From positions 180,331-244,330 of the forward strand of contig JAVXUO010000991.1 of the NCBI GenBank assembly GCA_033065855.1: a stretch of DNA of 64,000 nt, given 5' to 3'. Source of the stretch: Escallonia rubra (lineage: Eukaryota > Streptophyta > Magnoliopsida > Escalloniales > Escalloniaceae). Below the pieces are notes generated by a model that searched no databases, had not been told where the DNA came from, and saw nothing but the letters and a program-made list of their open reading frames with translations. The translations under genes and the position numbers were made by a program. This document shows positions 23,364-35,452 of the stretch, one piece after another (the stretch's first letter is position 1; each line of letters opens with the position of its first letter).

Positions 23364-25984
23364 GTGTGCTATATTTTTGCTGTAAGAGTTCAACTCTGCA
23401 TTCCTGATCTAAAGTATTTGATTAAACGGGTTAACTTTGTACGTACTAGTTCTGGGTATGGTTTGCATCAGACATGGATAAGAGACAGAAGAAACATATC
23501 CGAAGGATTGACCTTGAAGAGTTGTCAACCTAATTTTTGAAGTGTTTCAAATTGTTCTTGATTTACGTTCACCCAAAAACCATCATTTGTCTTGTCAACA
23601 ATTCTAGCATGTTATGCCGAATCCCTAAACTAAAAATTTGGGGATCTAAGAAACTGACCGTGGTACCAAATTTTCAAATCGTAGCGGCACAAAAAAGGTT
23701 AATTGATTGAACTTATTTTGACATATGACAGGTTTGCAGATTTAGCACCCTAACAAAATAAAATAGCATTTTTCTACCTCAATATGTAGCAAAAGTTTTG
23801 GGGGGAATGGTGGTGAGTTTTTCTATTAAGTGGAAGGACGTTTTAGTCGGGTAACTTAATTCGAAGGTATAGAAACGCAAAGGAAATGTTAGGAAAAAAT
23901 TGAATTTCTTTCAACCTAATTCAGCATTCCTAGATTTGTTGGGAAGCTTTAATTCACATTCCAGCCTGATAATTGGGTTTTTACTTTAGGAGCTTTTCGT
24001 CGTAATTTATGAGTAGTAAATACTTCAGCAAATAACAGTCAAGTTCAAACACCAGAAAAAATAAAATAATGCTAGTCAAGTTCTTCTAAACATAGATCTC
24101 AATCGCTATGTACTTTATCCTATAGTCTTGCTAAATCTATGTTTCCTTAGATGGTAGTAATACATATTTCAAAAACTGTATAGTATTATTTTACCATAAG
24201 CCATTTATGCTTTGGGATCATGATTCTCTGCATTAGAACATAAATTTTCTTGCGATAAAAAAATTGTCATTATAAATTTTAATAACAGCGACAAAATACT
24301 GTAGTGCTAATTTTTTGTTACTAAATGATGTACAACAATCCTACGCAACAAATGATCTTAATCCTATGCTTTGCCATTATGGCTTTTTTTTTTATTTTTT
24401 ATTCTGACATTACACCTTACACCTTTCGAAGTTGTAGAGACATGCATATGGAATGATGACAAAATAATTATATCCATGCACAATGAATAAAACGTGTTCG
24501 AAATGGTAAACATGTGTACAGTTTTGCATGCAAAGAGTGTCTCGTATGGATTCAAAACAAATAAGATTAACGGATATTGGAATTGTTTTTTGACATCACT
24601 TTTTCGTAATGTCTTTAGAGACAATTTGAGACTGATTTTAGAATTGTCAAGAATAATTATATTCAAATTTAGTCTAGTTTTTAACTGTTGGCAAATAATA
24701 ATAATAATAATAAAATGACTAAATTTGCATCAAAAGTCTTAATACTAACAAAATCCAGAATCCTTATGTTCTTGAGTTCTTATTTAATTGATAGTTTTAA
24801 AGGAATTTGGCCAAATAAATTACTAAATCATCCCCGTATGCTTTTGCGAAAAAGAAATTAATTGCCAATGGCTTTTGTAGACATTGTTGGACACCAAAAA
24901 TATCTTCAAAATTTTTGATCATTTTGCTACCGTAATCCACATTTATTGGCTAATGATATGAAAATTGAAACTAACCTTAGAGACTAATTCTCATTCGTTC
25001 TAAAATTTTCTTTTGAGAATCAATTTCAAATAATCTCTTTCAGACATAGGAATTTTAGATATACTCAACCATTAGCCTTTGTCAATTATTTAACAACAAT
25101 TTGCATTTACAAAACAGTTCGCTAACTAAAACTTTACCTAAAAGTTAAAAGGTAATCTATTAGAACTCCGATGCACCAATACATGATCACGTACTTTGAG
25201 TATAAAGAAATTAGTCAAATAGCAGTGACAATAAAATAAATATATTCACTAGTTCCTTTTTTTCAAAATTAAGTAGTGTATGATGTAGATATTGCATAAT
25301 CTCAACTATTTAGGATCGTTAGACGATGAGATTGATGCTAAATGATTATATTATATATCGCGATTCTAAATGATTGTAATATATTATATTTAGCGGGAGA
25401 TTATGCGAAGAAGGGAAGGCTTTACCATGAATTATTAAAATAGTTTTTGCACAAAGGAATCGACAGGAATCACACATCATAGTCGTAGTATTGAAGATGC
25501 GCATCACCCACGCTGTTCAGATAATGTTCCTGGCTCCCATTTAACCACCAACACATCAACTGCTGCTACACAAATTTGGTTGCTTAGAAAGCTTTGTCCT
25601 AAAACTATCAGTGTCTCCCTCCGTTTTTGTGATCAGTGTCCGTTTGACATAAATAGAAGGTCAAAAAATTGAAACCCCCCAAAGGAAAATGAAAGGAAAT
25701 AATCCAAACTCAATGGTGATATTATGTGGGCATTTTGGATCCACTCAATACCAACTATTTATGCCCAACAGAAAATCACACCCCCAATCACCATTCTTTG
25801 GACTCAACTTCAACTTGTCTTCTCCCTGTGGAGAGAATTTCTTGGACCCATTTAACCCTATTGTACTTTTCTTTAATTTTCAGCCTCTACCCCTTGCTTG
25901 AAATGGCGCTACTCTTGGTGGGTTTTTGGTATATGAGAGATTGAGCTGTTTTTTCCTGCAGGCTTTGTGATTTCTTGGTGAATT
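23364..25984. other. AT-rich spacer upstream of SPS1
   Basis: About 2.6 kb with no coding region that I can support, only AT-rich sequence and short runs such as (AAT)n near 24700. The last few hundred bases before 26015 are the likely promoter and leader of SPS1; no convincing TATA box was seen. Confidence 0.5.
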
Positions 25985-26014
25985 TTGTTTTGCTATCCGG
26001 GTTGTATTGGAGGG

Positions 26015-29000
26015 ATGATGTCAATGACATGCCATACTCTTGAGTTTGGTCGAACTGGGGTGGACTCAGTTGCTTGCGGGTGTTCTTTTAATGCTTCACT
26101 TGACCGGTTCACGGTAAAAAACCGGGCAAGAAGAGTGCTTCAGAGCGTGCATAGAGGGTATGGGGCTCGGAAATTGCTATGCTGCAGGCGTGACATTGCT
26201 CGGTGTCGTGTGTATTCAACGAAAACTTCTGAGGCTTTGCTCAACGGTATGTTTCTTTAATTGGCTGAGCGTGGACTTTTTCAATTTTTAGTAATTCCAT
26301 GATAGAACTTCCAGTTGAAGTTAATGTTTTGGATCAAATTTGGTTATGATTGCATTATAGGGATTGTGCCAGGCCCTCCACCACCAGTGTTGGAAGTAAA
26401 TAAAGAGTCAAGAAGCCCCATCTCGGTTACAGATTTGTTTGAAGTGGTCGCTGATGACCTCCTAACACTAAACAATAATCTACAGTCTGTGAGTGTCTTT
26501 CTGTAATATTTTTCCTGCGAATTTTTAAGCCTACTATTCATTGTTGTTATAGAATAAAATCTCTTTGAAGGTGTGATAGTTTTAAGATTTTTGCTTGTTA
26601 ATTATGTTGTTGACTATCTAACTTTTATCGAATCATATAACAAGAGAAGTTAGATTCAGAAATATGTTGTGCTTTGCATCAGGCATTAAGTGATCACAGT
26701 AGTAAGGATGAGTGACACTATTCAAGTTAAGCAAGATGCAAGCATGGGGCAAAGCCAAAATCCTGGGTATCTTCAGGGAAATGGCAGCACTTGATAATTT
26801 GTTTTATTTGGTGTTAGGCTGAGTAGTAGAATTCCAAAGACATGGTTTGCAGAGTGGCCTGCTAAATCTAAATTTATCTTCGTTGTTTAGTTGCGCTTTA
26901 GATTCTATGTGTGGAAGCATGGAAGCAATTTTTGTTTTTTTTTGTTTTTGGTTCTTAATTTCTCTCTTTTATTTTTTTCCCTGCGGCCAACAAAATTACA
27001 AAAGAGAAGAAAAAGAAAAGACAAAAGCATGTTTATCAGTTGATGTGCAACGTCATGCATCATGAGATGTGTGTATTGAAATGATCCACTTGGCAGTGCA
27101 ACCGGAGAGTAAATGAAGGGATGAGCAGGCTTTGCATAGACCCATGTTTGTTCTTCAGTCCCCCCCTTTTTGGGTTCCTTCGTGTTTCCTTTTGCTTTTG
27201 GGGTCCCCCATGTTAGTTCTTCATTAATCGTGTGTACACGGGAACCCCCAACAACCCCCCATTCCACCCCCCCCCCACCCTCCCCATAAATTTTAAAGAA
27301 TGCAGTGTCGCTAAAGGTTAAAAATTATGTGGGATTGGTAGCGGTGATGATAAAGAAAGTGGTGGAATGACTATGGCAGTGGAGGTTGGAAGTAGGTGAT
27401 GAGAACGTCATTATGGTGGCAATCGCATTAGTTGCAGCGGCTGTGAGGATGATGTGGTGGTAGCATAAACTTGCTAGGAATGTTGACTGCAGAGGAGGTG
27501 CTGGCAGAAAGGATCTATAGTTGTGTGATGGTGGTGGTACCGGGGGAGGTCCCTTACCAACACATTGCTAGTGGTGATAGTTAGACCAGCTGAAAGAAGA
27601 TGATAAATTTGGACCATAGGCCTGAATGTGGCACATATGAAGCAGGTACTACGTGGAATATATCGAAAGAGTAAGACGGTTGCTCTAAAGTATTTACATC
27701 AACACTAATTAATAGCACTTGTAAGGATGGGTGGCATGGTTCATTTTAAGCATGTTGCAGGAGCACGGGAAAGACTAAAAACCTTGGGCATATAGTGTAG
27801 TTGAAACCGCGCCCTTAATTCAGTAGAATCTCAAGACAGGATTCAAAGAGTTGACCTCAATATGTTGAAGGTAGTCTCGTTTAATTTTCTGAGTTTTACT
27901 TCTTTGATTTAGGCAGCACTGGTTAGGCTTTTGTAGATTTGCTCTAAAGAAAAGCAATTTGTTTGCATATTATTGCCAAAATCTTCCCAGTGGCAATCTT
28001 AAAGAGATAAAAATACAAATAATATTCATATGTACAAAAGCTAATGGCTACCTCAGTGTATCAATTCATTCAATTTGCAACACATCATGGACCTCTACTT
28101 GGGTTGCTTTTTCTCGTGTTTCATCCACTTTAGTGCAATGAGACGTGCTTTGCGTTTTTGTTTTTAAATCTTCCATGACCTTTTCACCATCTGCCTACAA
28201 CATGTGAATCTGATGAGGCTCGTCTGCCAGATTGTTGGTGCAGAAAACCCAGTTTTGATGTCTGCTGCTGAGCAGATCTTTGGTGCTGGTGGAAAGAGGA
28301 TGAGACCAGCGTTGGTTTTCCTAGTTTCAAGAGCCACATCAGAGATAGTAGGCTTGAAGTGAGCACTTTCAAAATTTCTTTGTTGAAGTACGACCTCTGG
28401 AATTCAACAAATTTGGATTTTATTAAGTTCATTTTATGTTTCAGGGAACTTACCAGAGAGCATAGGCGTCTGGCGGAGATTATTGAAATGATTCATACTG
28501 CAAGTTTAATACACGATGATGTGTTGGATGAAAGTGACATGCGGAGAGGTAGGACTTTACTTATATGCATAAGGTACTATAGAGATCTTGTCGCTTCTCT
28601 CTTTCTTCTTAACAAAGTGTAGCTCTTCCGTTATGTGTGAAATGCATTCTATTTATCAACCAAGCCCATACATCTATGGACATTGCGTTGTCGTCTTTTA
28701 GTTGAAAAAAATCACTGTCCCACCGCATTGTTAGTTGTTACGTATATTAAGTTACCATCTGCTCCAAAAGTTAAGATGTTAGAGAATGGCCCCAACAATG
28801 TATATTATGCTCTAAACTCCCCCTCATGTGCAATCCCCCCATTGCAAGGGGAGAGAAAAATCAAGGTGCACCACCACTGAGTGTACAATAAACATAGTGC
28901 AAACTGCACTATTAATTATTATTAAGAAGGGCTGAATGCAAGCAGGAGAATCGAACCCAAGACCTTGCCAAAGCAGAGCTTTGATACCATGCTAAGTTAC

Positions 29001-31585
29001 TACATTCTCTAAACCGTTAAGCTTTTAGAGAATAGACCAAAAATGTATGTCATGCTTAACAACTTAGATGATTTTGTACAATTTATTTATCGAATAATTT
29101 CTGCACGAGTGCCTTCATAAAATTTTTTGAGTCTTTCGCTAAAAGTCAGTATGTTAACAGTCGGCTGCATCTGTCATGACTCTTACTAGGCCATCAATCA
29201 TACATACATCTGTTTCGTTGGCAATACACGCAGGCTTACGCACAAACACATACGTATGTACTTGTCTTGACCCTGAGATGCAGAATGAGACTTTATGAGA
29301 ATGGACTGTGTGCACTGTAGAAGTTGGCATCTCTAATCGTTGGCTTCAAACACACTCCACACCTCCACATATCATGTGGATACAAAGAGAGCTGTCACAA
29401 AATGCTTTGAATTCCAAATTGATAGGTCAAGTATGCATACAACCCTCTTCCACGTGTGCAAAAGTACCAAAGCGACACTCGCTTATAGAATTCTTGTGTG
29501 GGGAGTCCCACTACCTCATCAATGACGCATGGTGAAGACAATCGGTTTGAATTTTGAACATACCTCCTGAATTGGGTGCAAACAGGTTGGGCATGTATGT
29601 CTACACCCAACCCCACTTTGTCTGCATTTTGCTTGGGTGGCATATTTTTATTGGTTGCCACCATCAAATGGCATTGACGATGTGGTGGGGACTCGCTTTC
29701 TAAGATTTTTTTTCTCGAGGAGGTGGGTGGAGTCGGTGGTAGAGGATACTTCAACCAGAAAGAACAGCATCTTTCCCTGCAAAAGAAATCAGTAAATAGA
29801 CTGCACAAACAGAGCTCTGTGCGAACAGTCACATCTCTTCTTTTTGGTCCATTTTGGTGCTGACTTTAGTAGTCACACAGATGATTATATGTGTTGATCG
29901 CAACTTGCCTTTAAATTAGACTCCAAAAGAAAGCCGAGGCCCTCATCCCGCTGACTTATGAGTTTTTTCAGGTGACATAAGCAATATAACTTGGCAAAAA
30001 TATTTGGAGACATGTATTACTCCCATCACTAGCTTTATAATGGTAGTAGTAACGCATTCAGCCGAACGTTGATGAACTCAGATAGCTCGTTGGCCATGTC
30101 CTTTTTTCGTGCTAGGTCAGCCTATATGCATGCACATTGATATATATGTTTTGAGTTTCCTGTTAGTTCAAGTTCCAGCTGGTCAACTATTGTTCTTTAA
30201 TGCAGTGAATAGATGCTACAAAGTCAACTAATATCATAGCCTCTTCTAAGGCTGGCCTGTAGTAATTCTTGAAGGAGAATGTGGGAACTTGTCTCAGGCC
30301 TTGTCTCTTGTACGCTTTCGCCATTAAATAATAAGATATTGGTTTTGGATTTTTGGGCTAATAGTGATACGAAAAAGGCCATTACCAAGTGACTCAGGGG
30401 CAGACTGAATAAGTTTTCCCTTGGCACTATTGTTGCACAAAGTGGTTCCCATAACTCTAGTGCGCTTGAAAGCCCTAGAACTTTACGGGTATATTCACCA
30501 AAGTTGGGGCAACGCCTGTCTCATCTAACCCTCCCTAGAACCCATGTGTACTGGGCCATGCTTTTCATGAGTGAAGATGGCTCTATTAATTTGTATTTAA
30601 ACATGGTAGCATCAGACAGCTCTTTGAATATGAAAACTATAAACTGCCTTGGTGCTCTTATTATCTCAATGCATCCTCTTAGTTATGCCAGTCTAACTAT
30701 CAGAAGCATTCACCCTTTGACTAATACTGCTGAGCATACTGTCTAAATGCAGGGAAGCAAACTGTTCATCAAGTGTATGGCACAAGAGTGGCAGTGCTGG
30801 CAGGGGACTTCATGTTTGCACAGTCATCATGGTACCTGGCTAATCTTGAAAATCTTGAAGTCATAAAGCTCATCAGCCAAGTACGTTCACATATTCATAG
30901 TATTCTTCTTAAAAAAGTTCAAAAGCCTTAAATATGTGAATCCGCACTTGGTGCATTCTGTACTACGGAGGTGCATCTTTTAATTCACGGTGAGGAGACT
31001 GGGAACCAAAAATGTAATCTTTGGGTATTATGACAGGTTATTAAAGACTTTGCTAGTGGTGAAATAAAGCAGGCATCCAGCTTGTTCGACTGTGAAGTTG
31101 AACTTGAGGAGTATTTGATCAAAAGCTACTACAAAACAGCCTCCTTGATTGCAGCTAGCACGAAAGGGGCCTCCATTTTTAGTGGGGTTGATAGTGATGT
31201 TAGTGAGCAAATGTACCAATATGGTAAAAATCTTGGCCTATCCTTCCAAGTAGTTGATGACATATTGGATTTCACCCAGTCAGCAGAGCAACTGGGGAAG
31301 CCTGCAGGAAGTGACCTGGCAAAGGGGAACTTGACTGCACCAGTGATTTTCGCTCTTGAAAAAGAACCAAGACTTAGAGAGATCATTGAATCTGAATTCT
31401 GTGAAACCAGTTCTCTTGACGAGGCCATTGAATTAGTCAAGAGATGTGGGGGTATCGAGAGAGCACAAGCTTTAGCAAAAGAAAAAGCAGATCTTGCACT
31501 TCAAAATATTCAGTGCCTTCCCCAGAGTGCCTTCCGATCAGCCCTAGAGGGGATGGTGAAGTATAATCTCGAGCGAATTGATTAG
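26015..31585 (+). CDS. SPS1: Solanesyl diphosphate synthase, plastid (SPS1)
   Basis: Trans-long-chain prenyl transferase that extends an allylic diphosphate with isopentenyl diphosphate to the C45 side chain of plastoquinone (known for the family). Exons 26015-26246, 26361-26488, 28231-28358, 28445-28548, 30753-30880 and 31037-31585 give 422 residues, close to the 406 of Arabidopsis SPS1. Exon 1 is an Arg/Ser-rich, acid-poor plastid transit region. First Asp-rich motif DDVLD (about 187-191) in [16 protein letters not shown], second DDILD (about 314-318), with GGKRMRP upstream and [12 protein letters not shown] downstream; the C-terminus is NLERID. An in-frame ATG 30 bp upstream (25985) is possible, but MMSMTC resembles the family start. 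Introns hold a mini-LTR element and a diverged repeat. The 3' end is duplicated downstream. Confidence 0.93.
26690..27845 (+). repeat. Diverged direct repeat within SPS1 intron 2
   Basis: The segment at about 26690-26845 (AGTAAGGATGAGTGACA, then TTAAGCA, GGGCAAAG, AGTAGAATTC) recurs in degenerate form and the same order at about 27712-27845. The copies are about 1 kb apart; between them lie poly-C runs and a GT-rich stretch. This could be an old duplication or two copies of one transposon end. No protein is encoded. Confidence 0.5.
28749..29066 (-). mobile_element. Mini-LTR (TRIM/SMART-like) element in SPS1 intron
   Basis: Two related terminal segments of about 75 bp (from 28749 and from 28991) share GTTACCA/GTTACTA, CTCTAAA or CTCCAAA, AAGTTAAG-like and CAATGTATATTATGC-like blocks. 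Next to the right one is GCTTTGATACCAT, whose complement ATGGTATCAAAGC is a near match to the initiator-Met tRNA primer site, so the element is on the minus strand. There is no coding sequence. It is related to the element at 33988-34371. Confidence 0.6.
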
Positions 31586-32267
31586 GTAACAAGGGTTTTG
31601 AACTAAAAGATGATGCTTGACATCCAAGCCATTCTTACCAAGGATCCATTTGAAAAGGAGGAAGACTGGTTCAATCTGAAGCCTTTACGCTGCTATAAGC
31701 TCTTCCGTACATGAAAAGTCAATGAACAAATTCTTGTGATTTCGATTTAGCTTCACACAAGGTACTGAGCTATAATTTTAGCTCCTTATAGATGTACCGA
31801 TGATCTACAGCCTATTTATGGATTGGCCACATGATATAAGCAATGATCATTGTAATTTTTACACCATATATTCGAGTTCACAATAAGTTCAAGCACCGTT
31901 CTTCTTTTCACTTCCTCAATGCACTAATGATACAGAGGTAGTACTCGTAAAGCTGGATGATCATTGTACCTTGCTATAAACCTTAAATACAGAGTGGAAG
32001 AATGCTGTTAAGCTCCAGCCTCCCATTCTTGATACCGCAAAGCGATTACAAAAGTTAGCGGGGGCATGAGACTCGACCAGAAATCTTGGACGATCACAAG
32101 CTTGGAAGCTAATGATACTGGAAGATGGGGTGCTGAGAGTAAGCATGCAATTTAAAGTGCAGATTTTACTCCATGTAACTTTTTTTGCTTTCTTTCTTTT
32201 TGTAAATGTCCAAAATATCATTGAATCTTAGACATTTTAGCACGTTTACAAAGTTGTCGATGCCAAG

Positions 32268-32400
32268 AGAGGATGGTGAAGTATAATCTTGAGAAATTCG
32301 ATTAGATGGAAACCCTTTTGAACCAAAACGTGAAGCTCGAGATCCAAAGTCACTCCGGTCAAAATGCATTGGACAATGAGGAAGAGCGGTATTAGATGTC
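32268..32400 (+). pseudogene. Second, decayed copy of the SPS1 3' end
   Basis: It begins GGATGGTGAAGTATAATCTT like the last codons of SPS1 ([11 protein letters not shown] and stop at 31552-31585), with an analogous stop (NLEKFD then TAG). It continues with the same downstream sequence (GAACCAAAACGTGAAGCT; CCAAAGTCACTCC). No upstream exon accompanies it. The copy is too short to be functional. Confidence 0.7.
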
Positions 32401-32507
32401 AAAAAAACTTAATTTTTGGTAAATGTCAAAAATAATATTGAAGAAAGCATGTATAATTGCATATCGTTTCAACACATTTGTAAAGTCGTGGATGCAATGC
32501 TTGGGGT

Positions 32508-32770
32508 GCCCCTCGAGGGGATGAGGGGATGGTGAAGTATAATCTTGAGAAAATTGCTCAGATGGAAACGTTTTTGAACGAAAACCTGATGTTGAAGTCC
32601 CGAGTCATTCTTGACAAGAATCCGTTGCAAAACGAGGAACATCGGTTGGATATGAAGCATTTACGGTACCACAAGCAAGCTCTTTCATACAGTGACTATC
32701 GATGAAACTGTTGTTAGAATTGATACAAGGTACTGAGTTAGAATGTTCAGTTCCTTGATTCACAGCCTTT
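32508..32770 (+). pseudogene. Third, decayed copy of the SPS1 3' end
   Basis: It starts CCCCTCGAGGGGATG, matching the SPS1 CCCTAGAGGGGATGG region, and reads MVKYNLEKIAQ, where the normal stop is lost. It follows the SPS1 3' untranslated sequence further than copy 2, through the GAAGCATTTACGGTACCACAAGC block and ACAAGGTACTGAGTTA (compare 31760). Together with copy 2 this shows two rounds of tandem duplication of the gene's tail. Confidence 0.7.
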
Positions 32771-33244
32771 ACTTAACATACAGTCCAATCTTAATGCCCT
32801 TATGATACAGAAATAGAATACTTGGGGTTGGATTATTTACGTGATGCTTTGTACTCAGTATCGGAAAGTTAAAACCCGATAAATTTGTTAGTACTGTTGT
32901 CCTACGTTTGTTTATGATCGTAATCATGAACAATTGAATTCTACAAAAGTATGTTAAGTCTCTTGATAGCGTTCCAAGAGTCCTGAGTATTATGGAAGGC
33001 TACTTCCTCAATATGCTAATCACCCTCTTGTTCGTACTTAATAAGCCGATCCTTGTTATTAAAATATATTTTTAACTTTAAAAGACATAAAATTCTCCCA
33101 AAACTCACAAATGAAAAAAAGGAAAGAAAACAGCTCACCCGAACCGACGTCGTAGAGGATAGGATATATGAGAGATAATCCGTCTTGTTCGAAGTTGGAA
33201 CCAGAGAAGGTGTCGAGTGTCGGATCTGGACTTCTTGTGGATAT
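32771..33244. other. Spacer between SPS1 tail repeats and IMP1
   Basis: AT-rich and short. It should contain the IMP1 promoter and leader; no clear TATA box was recognised. A TGATACAGA motif at about 32810 still resembles sequence downstream of SPS1 (about 31930), so the duplicated tract may extend to here. Confidence 0.4.
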
Positions 33245-35407
33245 ATGGGCAAATGGAAGATCCTGGCAAAAGCGGCCATTGAACGAACGGCCATCGTCGC
33301 CAAGTTCATCTGCTTGTACCACATCACTGACAGCTACCTATTCTCTCCCACAATCGTACGCTTCTTCTCCTTCTCTGTGTTACTCTGCGTGTGTGAATGG
33401 CCGCGTAGAAATTTACCCTGGATTTTGCAGGTGTCCGGTCCGAGCATGCTGCCGACGTTGAACATGACCGGAGACGTGATACTGGCCGAATACGTGTCGC
33501 ACCGGCTCGGGAAGGTCGGGCCAGGTGACGTCGTCCTGGTCCGCTCGCCTGAAAACCCGAGGAAGACGATATCGAAGCGCATTGTGGGCATGGAAGGTGA
33601 CACGGTTACCTACATAGTGGACCCCAACTTCTCCCTTCGATCTCGCACCATACTGGTAATCACTATTTACCTTCTACCCTACTGAGAATTTTGGTGATTT
33701 AGGATTTTTCTCTCTTCATTTGACCTTTTCTTTTTGCGAGTTGCCAGGATAAACTTAATACTCGTTAATGTTGATCCCTCGTTGTTTTTGTGTAACCTTG
33801 ACTTGTCGAGCGACACTTACATAGTTTCTGATTGCTATTTGAGTTCAATTTGATGTTTACATGTTGCTAAATCTACAATGCGAATTTAAAGTAGTTAAAT
33901 GGGAAAAATGCAACAGAGGGAGTAATATATTGCATAACAAGAGAAACAACAATTCCGCTGCTGAGGAAATGGATTCTTACATATCATATTGTTAAGTTAC
34001 CATATGCTCTTAAAAAGCTTAAGCTGTTACTTGTTAGAGCATGGGCCAACAATGTGCATTATGCTTAACACAACTCGCCACTCCCCGTCACGTGGAAGCC
34101 CTTGAATGCGTTTATTTCACATGCAAGCTCTTGATTGCACGTGGAGAGGCAAGTCAAGGCCCTGATTGCACGTAGAGAGGCGAGTCAAGGTGCACCATCA
34201 CTAAGTGTACAAACAAACACTATGTATATAATATAACACTGACGTGCAAGGGGGAAGAATCAAACTCAAGACTTTGTCAAAAAAGAGCTGAAACCATCCT
34301 AAGTTACCATCGGCTCTTAAAGCTTAAGCTGTTAGAGTTGGGCTAACGATGCATATCATGCCTAACAAATGTAAATTTGAGAAAAAGGGTAAAAAGAAGA
34401 AAAGCTGTTTGTATCATGATCATGTGTAATGTGCTTAAAAAGGAATGGTGTCTGTGTCAAATGATGAGTGTGGTTTAATCTGGAAAATAGTGTTCAACTT
34501 TAGTTCTTCCTCTTCTTTCCTTTTTTTATTTAGTCCTAAGCGTAATCTTTATTTTAAAGTGAATGGAAAACTTTTGGAGGGAGGGGTCTTCTTTTGTGAT
34601 ATAGCGAGTTGTGGTGTGTGTGTAGAAGAGAAGCAAGGGAAGGAGCTGAAAGAGCTTAATCGGTGCCCCCCAACTATAGTGTTCAACTCTCTTGTTCTTT
34701 CTTCTTGTTGGTATGAACTTTCTTCTTTCTTCGAGCAAATATTATTGTGAAAGTACTAAATCAAAGAGAACATTATTAACTTGTCAAAATGACCCTATTT
34801 CCGGTCTGCAAATTTTCAATTAAGTCACTGGAAGAATGATCTTAACAAAATAAATAAAGAAGGAAAAGCCCAAGGCTACTTGATTAACTACTGGAATGTA
34901 GACACTGATACATAAAAATTCAGGCACTCATGCATGTGTATGTAGTACCAGCCATAATAGTTTGAGACGTCGACGAAGAGAGACAATGGTTGCCGAGGAA
35001 GCATAGGGGAGATGATGGAAGGTAGTTGGAAGAAGCAACAGGGAGAAGAGGGGATAGAAGCCTGGAAGAACCTGTTACTAAAAATACGGGCGGTGTTAAG
35101 TTACCACTTGCTCTAAAAGCTTAAGCTATAAGAGAATGGGGTAAGTTAACATGGTATTAGAGCCTACGGTGGCGACCTGGGCCTTGCACTCGGTTCGGTG
35201 GCTCTTGGAAGAACGGTGGTTCTCGACAGAGCAAGAATCGAGGGGGAGCTTCGAAAGTGAGTGGACTCACACGTAAGGGGGAATTGTTGGTAGACCTGGC
35301 AAACGGGTAAACCGGTCGGGTACGGGTAAAATCCGAACGGGTTCGGATAAAATCGGGTTGGATAATTTTTACTCGGATTTTCCCGGGTAGCTTTTTTTAC
35401 CCGCGGG

Positions 35408-35452
<45 letters not shown>

